From assembly GCA_963705355.1 (NCBI GenBank), contig OY970070.1, forward strand, positions 186,001 through 250,000: a stretch of 64,000 bases of DNA, given 5' to 3'. The notes under the pieces are model-generated. The model worked only from the letters and a program-made list of their open reading frames with translations. It was not told the DNA's origin and did no database searches. The DNA is from COMBO-56-21 sp963705355. Its GTDB lineage: Archaea; Thermoplasmatota; Thermoplasmata; UBA10834. This document shows, one piece after another, positions 35,382 through 43,333 of the stretch. The stretch's first letter is position 1. Each line of letters starts with the position of its first letter. Both the position numbers and the translations under genes were made by a program.

Positions 35382-35432
35382 GAACTCGCAAAAGAGATAA
35401 ATCCGCAGGACGCATGAGCTGTCCGAACATCA

Positions 35433-36659
35433 ATGGTCGTCTCAGTATCCTCTATACTTGACCAACTGCTGTCCGAGGTCTGGTTCGAGCTAACCTTCCT
35501 GCTGGTCGTCTCGCTCTTCTCGAGCTTCCTGTTCGCGCGGTTCGGGCAGCCAAAGGTCATCGGTTATATCGTGGTCGGCGTGGTGATCGGACCGAGCGTC
35601 CTCAACATCATCAAGCAGCCTGCGGGAACGGTCTCACCCCTGCCAGAGGTGGTGCTCATGCTTGCGCAGCTCGGATCGATCATCCTGTTGTTCATGGTGG
35701 GCCTGGAGTGCGAGCTGAAAGAAGTCTACACGAAGAGGTCGATATCAGTCGCGGTGGGCGGAGTGGTCCTCCCGTGGATAATGGGGTTCCTCGTCGCCGA
35801 CCTTATGGGATACGGTTCTGACGCTGTCTTCATAGGTGCGACGCTGGTCGCCACGAGTGTGGCTGTCACGGCGAGCGTGATATCGGAGCTCGGAATCATC
35901 GGAACACCTGTGGCGTACGCCATTGTTGGAGCTGCAGTTGTGGATGACATCCTTGGGATGGTGGTGCTGGGCATATCCAAGGGGCTCTCGAGCGAGGCTG
36001 GGCTCGATACCCCGGAGCTCGGCCTGCTCGTCGTCGGAGCCGTCCTGTTCATAGTGGCAGGGGCATGGATAGGCTCGAGATTCTTGGTACCGTTGATATT
36101 CAATGTTCAGATATCCGGCTACCGGAGGAAGCTGCCGATGAGCGGCTTCGTGCTGGCACTGGCGATCGTCTTCCTCTACGCCACCGTGGCCGAGTCCATA
36201 GGCATTTCCGCGATTGTCGGAGCGTTCGTCGCTGGGACCATCATGTCCGGCTCGACGCTCAGGGACGGCTTCAGAAAAGGCACCCAGTATCTCGAGGCGC
36301 TGTTCGTGCCGATATTCTTCGTCTCACTGGGGGTGGTCGTGAACCTGAAGGAGATGTGGAATGCCATAGGGTTCGGCGTTGTGCTGACCGTCGTTGCCGT
36401 GCTGACAAAGATCGTCGGCTGTGGAATCCCTGCGAAGCTCACGGGCATGTCGTCTTGGGACTCCTTCTCCGTAGGGATTGGAATGGCTCCAAGGCTGGAG
36501 ATCGCCTTGATCATCGCCTACTATGGGCTTTCAAAGAACATCATCAACGCGGAGGTCTACTCGGTCGTTGTCTTCATGGGACTAGTGACCGCTCTGTTCA
36601 CCCCGTCGCTTCTGAAAAGGAGTCTCGAGCGCGGAGGGCATAGTCTGCTTTCATCATGA
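35433..36659 (+). CDS. CPA2-family cation/proton antiporter (second copy)
   Basis: This 408-residue membrane protein has about 12-13 helices and carries FGQPKVIGYIVVGVVIGPS near residue 37, FMVGLECELKEVY near 87, the Asp pair in GAAVVDDILGMVVLG near 167 and MAPRLEIALIIAYYG near 354. It differs clearly from the first copy, so it is not a recent duplicate. The gene begins 51 nt after the giant protein stop on the same strand, and could be co-transcribed with it. Confidence 0.93.
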   Translation: MVVSVSSILDQLLSEVWFELTFLLVVSLFSSFLFARFGQPKVIGYIVVGVVIGPSVLNIIKQPAGTVSPLPEVVLMLAQLGSIILLFMVGLECELKEVYTKRSISVAVGGVVLPWIMGFLVADLMGYGSDAVFIGATLVATSVAVTASVISELGIIGTPVAYAIVGAAVVDDILGMVVLGISKGLSSEAGLDTPELGLLVVGAVLFIVAGAWIGSRFLVPLIFNVQISGYRRKLPMSGFVLALAIVFLYATVAESIGISAIVGAFVAGTIMSGSTLRDGFRKGTQYLEALFVPIFFVSLGVVVNLKEMWNAIGFGVVLTVVAVLTKIVGCGIPAKLTGMSSWDSFSVGIGMAPRLEIALIIAYYGLSKNIINAEVYSVVVFMGLVTALFTPSLLKRSLERGGHSLLSS

Positions 36660-36682
36660 GTCTCAGGTACCTTGGAGCCAGC

Positions 36683-36925
36683 TCAGTTTTCTGCCAACGC
36701 CAAGTGCTCGCCGCGGGGTTTGCCCACGGCGCTCAATCTGTTCTGCTTCTGCTCGGGCCCCTTCATGCCAAGCGCGAGCAGGAAAGCCCGCCCGAACGCA
36801 ATCGCGGCATCCCTGTGTCCAGCCTCGGCCTCATGCAAGAACGCCTTTCCCACAAGCACCGCGAATTCCTTATTCTCCTTGGTCTTGACCATTTTCGCCA
36901 TCACGTCAATCGCGGTCCGCGCCAT
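36683..36925 (-). CDS. Hypothetical small helical protein downstream of serS
   Basis: This is about 80 residues from an ATG at 36925 (or 94 from a TTG at 36967). The core (MVKTKENKEFAVLVGKAFLH then EAEAGHRDAAIAFGRAFLLALGMKG) is a pair of amphipathic helices with a conserved look and few rare residues. The same-strand position just after serS suggests a shared transcript. No ribosome site is evident and no family was recognised, so the call is tentative. Confidence 0.4.
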   Translation of the reverse strand: MARTAIDVMAKMVKTKENKEFAVLVGKAFLHEAEAGHRDAAIAFGRAFLLALGMKGPEQKQNRLSAVGKPRGEHLALAEN

Positions 36926-36995
36926 ATATAGGGAACAGAGCCAGCAATCACGGCTGATTCTCAGCAATGAAAAGCAAGCAGGACTGCGGTGGCTC

Positions 36996-38258
36996 TCAGC
37001 CGATGATCTCCTGTCCCTTCATGTACGGCCTAAGAACCTCTGGTATCGTCACCGTGCCATTTTCGTTCTGGTAGTTCTCGAGGACGGATACCATCGTCCT
37101 CGGCAGAGCTATGCCTGAACCATTCAGTGTGTGGACGAACTCGCTCTTGAGGTGCGGTTCCCGCCTGAACTTTATCATCGCCCTTCGCGCCTGGAATTCC
37201 TTGAAGTCGCTGCAGGAGGAGACCTCAAGCCACTGGTCCATTCCAGGGGCGTGTGCCTCGATGTCGTAGGTCTTCGACGAGTGGAACCCCAGACTGCCGG
37301 TGCAGAGCAGTCTGATCCTGTACGGAAGCTCGAGCCCCTGGACCACAGCCTCAGCGTCGCTGAGCAGCGTTTCCAGCTCCTGCTGCGAAGTCTCAGGCAG
37401 CACGAACTTCACTAGTTCGACCTTGTTGAACTGATGGACTCGGGCTATGCCCTTCGTCTCGATGTGCTTGCCCGCCTCCCGCCTGAAGGATGGGAGATAT
37501 GCCGTGTGATATATCGGCAGTTGCTTCCTGTCCAGTATCTCGTCTGCGTACAGATTCGTGACCGGGACCTCAGCGGTGGGGTTGAGATACAGGTCGTCTC
37601 TCTCGATCCAGTACATGTCCTCCTGCATCTTCGGAAGCTGTCCCGTGCCCACGCAGCTCCTGCGGTTGATCACCACCGGAGGAAACACCTCCTTGTAGCC
37701 CTGTGCGTGATGCAGATCCAGCATGAAGTTGATGAGCGCCCTCTCGAGTCTGGCTCCGTCTCCTTTGAGCACGTAGAACCCTGTCCCCGTGACCTTCACA
37801 CCGCGCTCGAAATCGATTATGTCCAGCTTCTCCCCGATCTCCCAGTGATTCAGCAGCTTGAAATCGAACTTCCTCAGGTTGCCCCAGGTCCTCAGGAAGA
37901 CGTCCCCCTCGTCGAGCAGGCCGATTGGCACGCTCGGGTCCGGAGTGTTGGGCATGTTCAGCAAAATCTCGTCCCGATCTGCTTCGATCCTCTTGTTCTC
38001 CGCCTCGATCTCTTTGATCCTGTCCGCTATGCCCTTCATCTCGCTGATCTTGGCCTGCTTCTGATCCTTGGGCAATCTCGGCATCTCTTCCGAGACTTCG
38101 TTCCTCTTCTTTCGTAGGGTGTTCCCCTCATCTGTAAGCGCCCTCCACCTCTTGTCCAGTTCGAGGAACCTATCAAGGATTGAGAGGTCGTAGTTCCTGT
38201 TGGCGAGCGATTGTCTGACGACGGCCACGTTGTCTCTTAAGAACTTGGCATCTAGCAA
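36996..38258 (-). CDS. serS: Seryl-tRNA synthetase (standard, bacterial-type)
   Basis: This 420-residue class II synthetase has an N-terminal coiled-coil tRNA-binding arm (about residues 30-100, KKRNEVSEEMPRLPKDQKQAK) and then the catalytic core: VINRRSCVGTGQLPK, the serine site region LNPTAEVPVTN near 240, motif 2 with FRREAGKHIETKGIARVHQF near 275, and motif 3 NGSGIALPRTMVSVLENYQ near 390. It is the common SerRS form, not the rare methanogen type. Translation starts at TTG (38258), where the family N-terminus LDAKFLRDN begins. A TATA box lies about 45 nt upstream. Confidence 0.97.
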   Translation of the reverse strand: MLDAKFLRDNVAVVRQSLANRNYDLSILDRFLELDKRWRALTDEGNTLRKKRNEVSEEMPRLPKDQKQAKISEMKGIADRIKEIEAENKRIEADRDEILLNMPNTPDPSVPIGLLDEGDVFLRTWGNLRKFDFKLLNHWEIGEKLDIIDFERGVKVTGTGFYVLKGDGARLERALINFMLDLHHAQGYKEVFPPVVINRRSCVGTGQLPKMQEDMYWIERDDLYLNPTAEVPVTNLYADEILDRKQLPIYHTAYLPSFRREAGKHIETKGIARVHQFNKVELVKFVLPETSQQELETLLSDAEAVVQGLELPYRIRLLCTGSLGFHSSKTYDIEAHAPGMDQWLEVSSCSDFKEFQARRAMIKFRREPHLKSEFVHTLNGSGIALPRTMVSVLENYQNENGTVTIPEVLRPYMKGQEIIG

Positions 38259-38299
38259 CTCTGATCACGCTCACTTTTTTCTGTCAATCACCTAGTCGA

Positions 38300-38307
38300 T
38301 ATTTAAA
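38300..38307 (-). promoter_or_regulatory. TATA box for serS
   Basis: TTTAAATA on the minus strand lies about 45 nt from the TTG start, predicting a leader of roughly 20 nt. Confidence 0.5.
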
Positions 38308-38332
38308 GACTGGTCACGGCAGCCACATGACC

Positions 38333-38590
38333 TTATTCAGACGTAAGGACGACCGTCCTGCCTCTCACCTCGATGAGGACGGAGGATGTGGCCTTCGCCA
38401 ACTCCGCACCTGCCTCCTTCCTATCTCTCTCGACTGAGGGCAATAGCTTCACTTTCACAAGCTTCATTTTCTTGAGTTGCCTAATCACCTCGTCGATGAC
38501 CGTCTGCGTGATACCGTCTTTGCCGATGCGAACGGTTGCTGGAAGAGACTGGGCCATTCCTCTCAGCTCGATGATTCGCCTCTTGTCCAA
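38333..38590 (-). CDS. YhbY/CRM-domain RNA-binding protein
   Basis: This 85-residue protein matches the YhbY (CRS1-YhbY, CRM) fold: LRGMAQSLPATVRIGKDGIT near residues 9-28, with the GKDG loop of the GxxG type, then VIDEVIRQLKKMKLVKVKLL and the final strand VLIEVRGRTVVLTS. In bacteria YhbY binds pre-50S particles; in archaea this gene is often next to RNase P or ribosomal protein genes, as here. It starts three bases after the Rpp21 gene. Confidence 0.92.
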   Translation of the reverse strand: MDKRRIIELRGMAQSLPATVRIGKDGITQTVIDEVIRQLKKMKLVKVKLLPSVERDRKEAGAELAKATSSVLIEVRGRTVVLTSE

Positions 38591-38593
38591 GCG

Positions 38594-38917
38594 CTACCTC
38601 CCTTTCCCTTTCTGTTCGAGCGGGTATCTTGAAACATGTCCGCATGCAAGGCAGGTCATCGAGATCCTTCCTCTGCCAGTCCTGATCCGGACATTCCTGG
38701 GCGGAATGAAGAATGAGTGGCATGCGCGACAATAGGTTCTCTTGTGCCCTGGTCTCACCTTGTGTCGCTCGCCAATCCTCAGCGCAAGAGAGACGTATCT
38801 CTTGGATCTCTCCCCGTCGCCCTCCTTGACCGCTTGCTCCGCCAGCGCGAACAACCTGTCTATGCGCTCCCTCGCTATGTCTTTAGCGTCCCGCTTCCCC
38901 AGGTGTCTTCTTCCCAT
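38594..38917 (-). CDS. rnp4: RNase P protein component 4 (Rpp21 homologue)
   Basis: This 107-residue archaeal RNase P protein has an N-terminal helical region (IARERIDRLFALAEQAVKEG) followed by the zinc ribbon with CRAC near residue 63 and CLAC near 89, and the Arg-rich strand NVRIRTGRGRISMTC between them. With RNase P RNA and other proteins it trims tRNA 5' leaders. It lies just upstream of the YhbY gene on the same transcript and divergent to L10e. Confidence 0.93.
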   Translation of the reverse strand: MGRRHLGKRDAKDIARERIDRLFALAEQAVKEGDGERSKRYVSLALRIGERHKVRPGHKRTYCRACHSFFIPPRNVRIRTGRGRISMTCLACGHVSRYPLEQKGKGR

Positions 38918-39011
38918 GGCGTCGTGGTAATTGGGCTGTTCTTAGATAATGGTTGGCGGAGAAATCCGCACAGCCAGCATTGGAACCAACGGTAAGCGCG
39001 ATTCAGAGAGG

Positions 39012-39019
39012 TTTAAATA
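39012..39019 (+). promoter_or_regulatory. TATA box for ribosomal protein L10e gene
   Basis: TTTAAATA, the archaeal consensus, lies 53 nt ahead of the ATG and predicts a leader of about 25-30 nt containing GGTGGT. Confidence 0.6.
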
Positions 39020-39071
39020 CGATGACCATTATCTCAGCAAACCTAAGCTAGAATTCGCATCTGGTGGTCTG

Positions 39072-39587
39072 ATGTCTCGCAAGCCCGGAAGCATGTACAG
39101 GGAGATCAAGGGACAGGCATACAGCCGCAGGGAGTACATGGGAGGCGTTCCTACAAATAGGATCACTCAGTTCGAGCACGGGCAGAAGGGCGACTACAAA
39201 GTTCGCATGACCCTTCATGTCATCGAGCAGTGCCAAATCAGGCATATCGCACTCGAGGCCGCGCGTATCTCTGCCAACAGGTTTCTGGCGAAGAAGATAC
39301 CTCAGAGCGGATATCACCTCAAGATCCGAGTCTTTCCGCACAATGTCCTGAGGGAGAACAAGATCGCCACGGGTGCTGGCGCGGACCGAATATCCGACGG
39401 CATGAGGCACGCGTTTGGCAAGCCAGTCGGAACCGCTGCTCGAGTCGGCGCGGACCAGAAGATCATGACCCTTGAGACCTCGGAGGCCTATTTCACCACG
39501 GCCAAATTGGCCTTGAAGCGGGCCGCGATCAAGCTGCCGTCACCCTGCTATATCGAGGTAGAGCGGGGCTCACCTGCTGCCGCGTAG
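39072..39587 (+). CDS. rpl10e: 50S ribosomal protein L10e (uL16 family)
   Basis: This 171-residue protein is of the L16/L10e family. MSRKPGSMYREIKGQAYSRR opens the protein, and the conserved GVPTNRITQFEHG, HVIEQCQIRHIALEAARISA and RVFPHNVLRENKIATGAGADR follow, with MRHAFGKPVGTAARV in the loop that reaches the peptidyl-transferase centre. The frame is open from 38949, but the ATG at 39072 has GGTGGT five bases upstream and matches the family N-terminus, so it is the start. Confidence 0.97.
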   Translation: MSRKPGSMYREIKGQAYSRREYMGGVPTNRITQFEHGQKGDYKVRMTLHVIEQCQIRHIALEAARISANRFLAKKIPQSGYHLKIRVFPHNVLRENKIATGAGADRISDGMRHAFGKPVGTAARVGADQKIMTLETSEAYFTTAKLALKRAAIKLPSPCYIEVERGSPAAA

Positions 39588-39707
39588 GTTGGCTCAGATC
39601 CGACCCCGTGCGCACAATGTTTTTTAGCACCATTCTCTCTACTGCATTCGCTCGATTGAGCTGCGCATCCAGAAATGCTGCGGAAATCCAACGGATGGAC
39701 ACCAATA

Positions 39708-40703
39708 ATGTACGATGTCGATCTCACAAGCGCGATTTCAGAAATCAAGAGGCTGAAGGCGAGGATTGTCGCTCTTCAAGTTCCCGAGGGCCTGAAAAGA
39801 AGGGCTTACCAGATTGCGGAGGAGATCGAGAGCAAAGCCGGAGCTGAGGTTCTTGTGGTCGCCGAGCCCTGCTTTGGTGCATGCGATGTGCCCAGCTCGC
39901 TCTTTGATATGGTCGATGCGATCGTGAACGTCGGTCATTCGCCTATTCCTTCGCTCAAATTCCCGAGGCCCCTGATCTTCGTTCCTGCCCGCTCGAAGAT
40001 ACCTCTCGGCGATCAGCTCAAGAAATCGGTGGGATTGATTCTGGAGCCCGTCGGTGTGCTTGCCACATCTCAGCATCTCGAGGAACTCGACGACGTCATC
40101 GAGGGCCTTGAGAACATGGGGATCAAGACCAAGGTGGGGGAAGGTGACAGCAGGATCTCTCATGCGGGGGAGGTGCTCGGATGCAACTACACCTCTGCCA
40201 CATCGATCGTGAAGAACGTGAACAGCTATCTGCTCATAGGCAGCGGAACCTTTCACGCTCTGGGCGTGCACTTGGCCACGGGCAAGAAAGTCGTGATCCT
40301 GGATCCCAATCTGGAGGAACCGAGAGAGATAGATCAAGCCAAAGACAAAATCCTCAGGCAGAGGCACGCCGTCATCGAGAAGGCGGGGCGGGCTCGGACC
40401 TTCGGTATCATCGTCGGTGAGAAGCTGGGCCAGAGGAGGATTCGGCGGGCGAGGGAGCTGAGGAAGCTTCTCCGCTGGAAGAAGAAGGACGCCGCTCTCA
40501 TACTCATGGACAAGTTCGATCCAGAGAAGCTGAGATCGCTCGGATTCGATGCGTATGTGTCGACTGCATGCCCGCGGATCGCAGTCGACGATGTCGCCAT
40601 GTATGACAAGCCCCTTCTGACACCGCAGGAACTCGAGATCGTTCTCGGTGTCCGGAAATGGGAGAACTACTCTTTTGATCAGATGACAGAGGACGAGCTT
40701 TGA
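39708..40703 (+). CDS. dph2: Diphthamide biosynthesis enzyme Dph2 (archaeal)
   Basis: This protein of about 331 residues carries the three separated cysteines that bind the [4Fe-4S] cluster of this non-classical radical SAM enzyme: AEPCFGACD near residue 50, VLGCNYTSA near 158 and STACPRIAVDD near 285. It transfers a 3-amino-3-carboxypropyl group from SAM to the target His of elongation factor 2. ATG 39708 (MYDVDLTSA) is preferred for the GGATGG element upstream; ATG 39675 would add eleven residues. The next gene starts seven bases after its stop. Confidence 0.93.
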   Translation: MYDVDLTSAISEIKRLKARIVALQVPEGLKRRAYQIAEEIESKAGAEVLVVAEPCFGACDVPSSLFDMVDAIVNVGHSPIPSLKFPRPLIFVPARSKIPLGDQLKKSVGLILEPVGVLATSQHLEELDDVIEGLENMGIKTKVGEGDSRISHAGEVLGCNYTSATSIVKNVNSYLLIGSGTFHALGVHLATGKKVVILDPNLEEPREIDQAKDKILRQRHAVIEKAGRARTFGIIVGEKLGQRRIRRARELRKLLRWKKKDAALILMDKFDPEKLRSLGFDAYVSTACPRIAVDDVAMYDKPLLTPQELEIVLGVRKWENYSFDQMTEDEL

Positions 40704-40709
40704 GGAGAT

Positions 40710-41495
40710 GTGACATCTTTGATCGACGTCATGAACCTCCTGTCTCTTGGGGTTCACAGCACGCTGAAGGTTGGCATAGGCGTCTCCTCTGACATGCTGG
40801 CTGACACCAAGAGGCGTCTTTCTCCGTCGGGAGGCAAGATGCTGCTTGTGGGTTTCGAGGATTCTGGTGATTTGATTCATGCCTTGAAGCAAGGTGAAAT
40901 AGACGTCGCTGTCAGAGGGACCCTCAGCTCATCCAAAGTGCTGCAGCAACTGAAGGACGAGTTCAAGCTGAAGGAAGTGATGAGGGTCGTCATCATCGAG
41001 GATTTCCGCGGGAGGAAATTCTTGCTGGCTCCGGTGGGGATTGACGAAGGCAACGACTATCAGTCGAGGCTCAGGCTCGCCAAGACAACGGTCGAATACT
41101 TCTCTAGGCTTGGCTGGACTCTCAAGATAGCCGTCCTATCGAAAGGCCGCTCAGAGGATGCGAACAGAGGTGCTGCAATCAAGGCGAGTTTGGACGAAGG
41201 CGAGATGTTGGCAGGCGATCTGAAGTCGGATGGGATGAATGCGAAGCACTACGCCATCTTGATCGAGGATGCAGTCAAGGATTGTGATCTCGTGATCGCT
41301 CCTGACGGAGTCACTGGAAACCTGATATTCCGATCTCTTCATTTCGTGGGAGGCGCGAAAGCCTTTGGCGCACCCGTAGTGAACCTCGACAAGGTCTTTG
41401 TGGACACCTCCAGGGCCAAGACCGATTTTTCGGATTGCATTCTCCTCGCTGCAGGTCTGGCCGAGGCGAGGTCCAAATCAGCGAAGCGTGCCTGA
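40710..41495 (+). CDS. MtxX/methanogen marker protein 4-like (Pta-type fold)
   Basis: This 261-residue protein resembles MtxX, a protein of unknown function otherwise known mainly from methanogens. Matching stretches are LKVGIGVSSD at the start, EIDVAVRGTLSSSKVLQQLK near residues 63-82, KFLLAPVGIDEGND near 104-117, AVLSKGRSEDANRG near 140 and DLVIAPDGVTGNLIFRSL near 194. The last motif recalls phosphate acetyl/butyryltransferases. A GAGGAG overlaps the upstream Dph2 stop, so translation is likely coupled. It leads into queD-queC-queE, which suggests a link to tRNA or cofactor modification rather than methane formation; that link is inference. The start is GTG 40710 or ATG 40731. Confidence 0.7.
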   Translation: MTSLIDVMNLLSLGVHSTLKVGIGVSSDMLADTKRRLSPSGGKMLLVGFEDSGDLIHALKQGEIDVAVRGTLSSSKVLQQLKDEFKLKEVMRVVIIEDFRGRKFLLAPVGIDEGNDYQSRLRLAKTTVEYFSRLGWTLKIAVLSKGRSEDANRGAAIKASLDEGEMLAGDLKSDGMNAKHYAILIEDAVKDCDLVIAPDGVTGNLIFRSLHFVGGAKAFGAPVVNLDKVFVDTSRAKTDFSDCILLAAGLAEARSKSAKRA

Positions 41496-41527
41496 AACTA
41501 TTTTAGTGCCCTTGAACTATCCCTTTG

Positions 41528-41998
41528 ATGATGAGGCTGGAAATCAACGGTTGGGCTTCAAAGATAACCTTCTCTGCCACACACATCATCCCCATGCATT
41601 CGAAGTGCGGCAGGCTTCACGGTCACGACTACGCAATAAACACGAAGATCGAGGGCGAGATGGGCGCCGACGGCGTCATCATGGATTTCATCAGCGTGAA
41701 GGAATTCTTGAGGGTCGTTGCGGCGGAGCTGGATCACCGGGTTCTTATTCCTGCCAGAGATCCGGGCGTCAAGATAGGCAAGGACTATGTCGAGTACGCA
41801 ATCGGCGACAAGAAGCTCACATTGCCGAAGAGCGACTGCATAATGCTTGATATCGATGTCGCTTCTGCGGAGACCCTGGCGAATTTCGTGCTGAGCAGGA
41901 TGTTGGAAAAGGTCAGGTTCCCGAAGAACGTCACGCGCATCGAGATTGGGGTGGACGAGGGCAGAGGTCAAGGCGCCTGGACTGGCCACGACTTCTGA
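41528..41998 (+). CDS. queD: 6-carboxytetrahydropterin synthase (QueD/PTPS family)
   Basis: This 156-residue T-fold enzyme has zinc ligands visible: His in FSATHIIPMHSKC near residue 19, and CGRLHGHDY (catalytic Cys, two His) near 27-35. MDFISVKEFL and LDHRVLI follow, with a late Glu in IEIGVDEGRG. It converts 7,8-dihydroneopterin triphosphate to 6-carboxytetrahydropterin in the preQ0/archaeosine pathway. Starts ATG 41528 or 41531 are equivalent; a TATTTTAG box about 28 nt upstream suggests a leaderless message. QueC starts 15 nt downstream. Confidence 0.9.
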   Translation: MMRLEINGWASKITFSATHIIPMHSKCGRLHGHDYAINTKIEGEMGADGVIMDFISVKEFLRVVAAELDHRVLIPARDPGVKIGKDYVEYAIGDKKLTLPKSDCIMLDIDVASAETLANFVLSRMLEKVRFPKNVTRIEIGVDEGRGQGAWTGHDF

Positions 41999-42013
41999 GC
42001 AGTTGGTGTCTGG

Positions 42014-42700
42014 ATGGCAGAGGCTATTGTTCTCCTTTCAGGTGGTCTCGACTCGTCAACTGTTCTCGCGCTCGCGAAGGAGCGCGGATATGAAATCGCC
42101 GCACTCACATTCGATTATGGACAGAAGCACATACGGGAGCTGAACAGCGCAAGAAAGATTGCCAAGCACTTCAAGGCAAAGGAACATATCGTCGTCCCCT
42201 TGAATATTGGGAGTTTGCTCAAGAGTTCACTCACCAGGAACTCGATGTCCATACCTCAAAACCGGACTAAGAAGGAGATCTCTTCCGAAGTTCCGAGCAC
42301 GTACGTTCCGGCCAGGAACATGGTCTTCCTGAGCATAGCCGCATCGATCGCCGAGAGCAGAGGAGCCAAGGCGATATTCATAGCATCTAACTCTGTTGAT
42401 TTCAGCGGCTATCCGGATTGCACTCCGGAATTCATATCTGCATTCCAGAGGACACTGGACGTCGGAACGAAATCAGGCAGGGAAGGGCGAGGCATTCGGG
42501 TCGAGGCTCCAATAATCACGAAGTCCAAGGCCGAAATTGTCAGAGAAGCAGTGCGTTTGAAGGTCCCGCTTGAAGACACATGGAGCTGCTACAAGGGGGG
42601 CGTCAAAGCCTGCGGCAGATGCGATTCGTGCTTGCTCAGACTCAAAGGTTTCTCGGAGGCTGGTCTGATTGACCCGTTGGAGTACGAGGTGAAGCAATGA
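42014..42700 (+). CDS. queC: 7-cyano-7-deazaguanine synthase
   Basis: This 228-residue PP-loop ATPase has the ATP site LLSGGLDSSTVLALA (residues 7-21), TFDYGQKHIRELNSA near 32, YVPARNMVFLSIA near 97, SVDFSGYPDCTPEF near 126, and a C-terminal zinc site with cysteines in SCYKGGVKACGRCDSC near 196-211. It makes preQ0 from 7-carboxy-7-deazaguanine with ammonia and ATP. GGTG six bases upstream supports the ATG. Its stop overlaps the queE ATG. Confidence 0.96.
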   Translation: MAEAIVLLSGGLDSSTVLALAKERGYEIAALTFDYGQKHIRELNSARKIAKHFKAKEHIVVPLNIGSLLKSSLTRNSMSIPQNRTKKEISSEVPSTYVPARNMVFLSIAASIAESRGAKAIFIASNSVDFSGYPDCTPEFISAFQRTLDVGTKSGREGRGIRVEAPIITKSKAEIVREAVRLKVPLEDTWSCYKGGVKACGRCDSCLLRLKGFSEAGLIDPLEYEVKQ

Positions 42701-43326
42701 AAATCTACTCGATCTTCAAGTCGATTCAGGGTGAGGGGCTCACTATCGGCGCGCCGACCGCGTTCATTCGCACATCTGGCTGTCCATTGAGGTGCGCCTA
42801 CTGCGATACGCCCCAGGCGTTCGATAAGGGCGAACAGATGACGATTGAGACCATCATGGCCAAGGTGGCGAAGCTCAAGTGCAGGCACGTCTGTCTTACT
42901 GGTGGCGAGCCCCTGGCGCAGAAGGACGCGCCGAGGCTGTTGGACAAGTTATTGGGCGAAGGGTACCAGGTCGTCCTCGAGACCAACGGGGCCATGTCTC
43001 TAGATGACATGCCGTGTGTGGAAAACCTCACGATCAGCATGGATATCAAGTGCCCATCTTCGGGGGAATCGGATAAGATGCTTTTCCAGAACATTGAGCT
43101 GCTGGGGCCCACAGACCAGCTGAAATTCATCATAGCTGACGATGCGGACTACTCCTACGCCAAAGAGACTATCGAGAAATACGCTCCGAAGTGCGAGATC
43201 ATTGTTACGCCTGTGGGCGGAAAGGATCTCAAGTCGCTTGCGGAAAAGGTGCTGAAGGAGGGACTCGACGCTCGCGTGCTTCCTCAGCTTCACAAGTTCA
43301 TCTGGGGTGATGAAGACAACCGATAG
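42697..43326 (+). CDS. queE: 7-carboxy-7-deazaguanine synthase (radical SAM)
   Basis: This 209-residue short radical SAM enzyme starts SIFKSIQGEGLTIGAPTAFI, then has the cluster site RTSGCPLRCAYCDTPQAF with CxxxCxxC spacing (Cys 29, 33, 36), the SAM-binding LTGGEPLAQ near 68, and LETNGAMSLD near 95. It contracts the 6-carboxytetrahydropterin ring. It overlaps queC by ATGA and completes the QueD-QueC-QueE set for preQ0, which archaea put into tRNA as archaeosine. Confidence 0.96.
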   Translation: MKIYSIFKSIQGEGLTIGAPTAFIRTSGCPLRCAYCDTPQAFDKGEQMTIETIMAKVAKLKCRHVCLTGGEPLAQKDAPRLLDKLLGEGYQVVLETNGAMSLDDMPCVENLTISMDIKCPSSGESDKMLFQNIELLGPTDQLKFIIADDADYSYAKETIEKYAPKCEIIVTPVGGKDLKSLAEKVLKEGLDARVLPQLHKFIWGDEDNR

Positions 43327-43333
43327 TGCCCGC

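Noticed and set aside
37434..38117. 227-codon forward frame opposite serS
   Set aside because: Antisense to seryl-tRNA synthetase.
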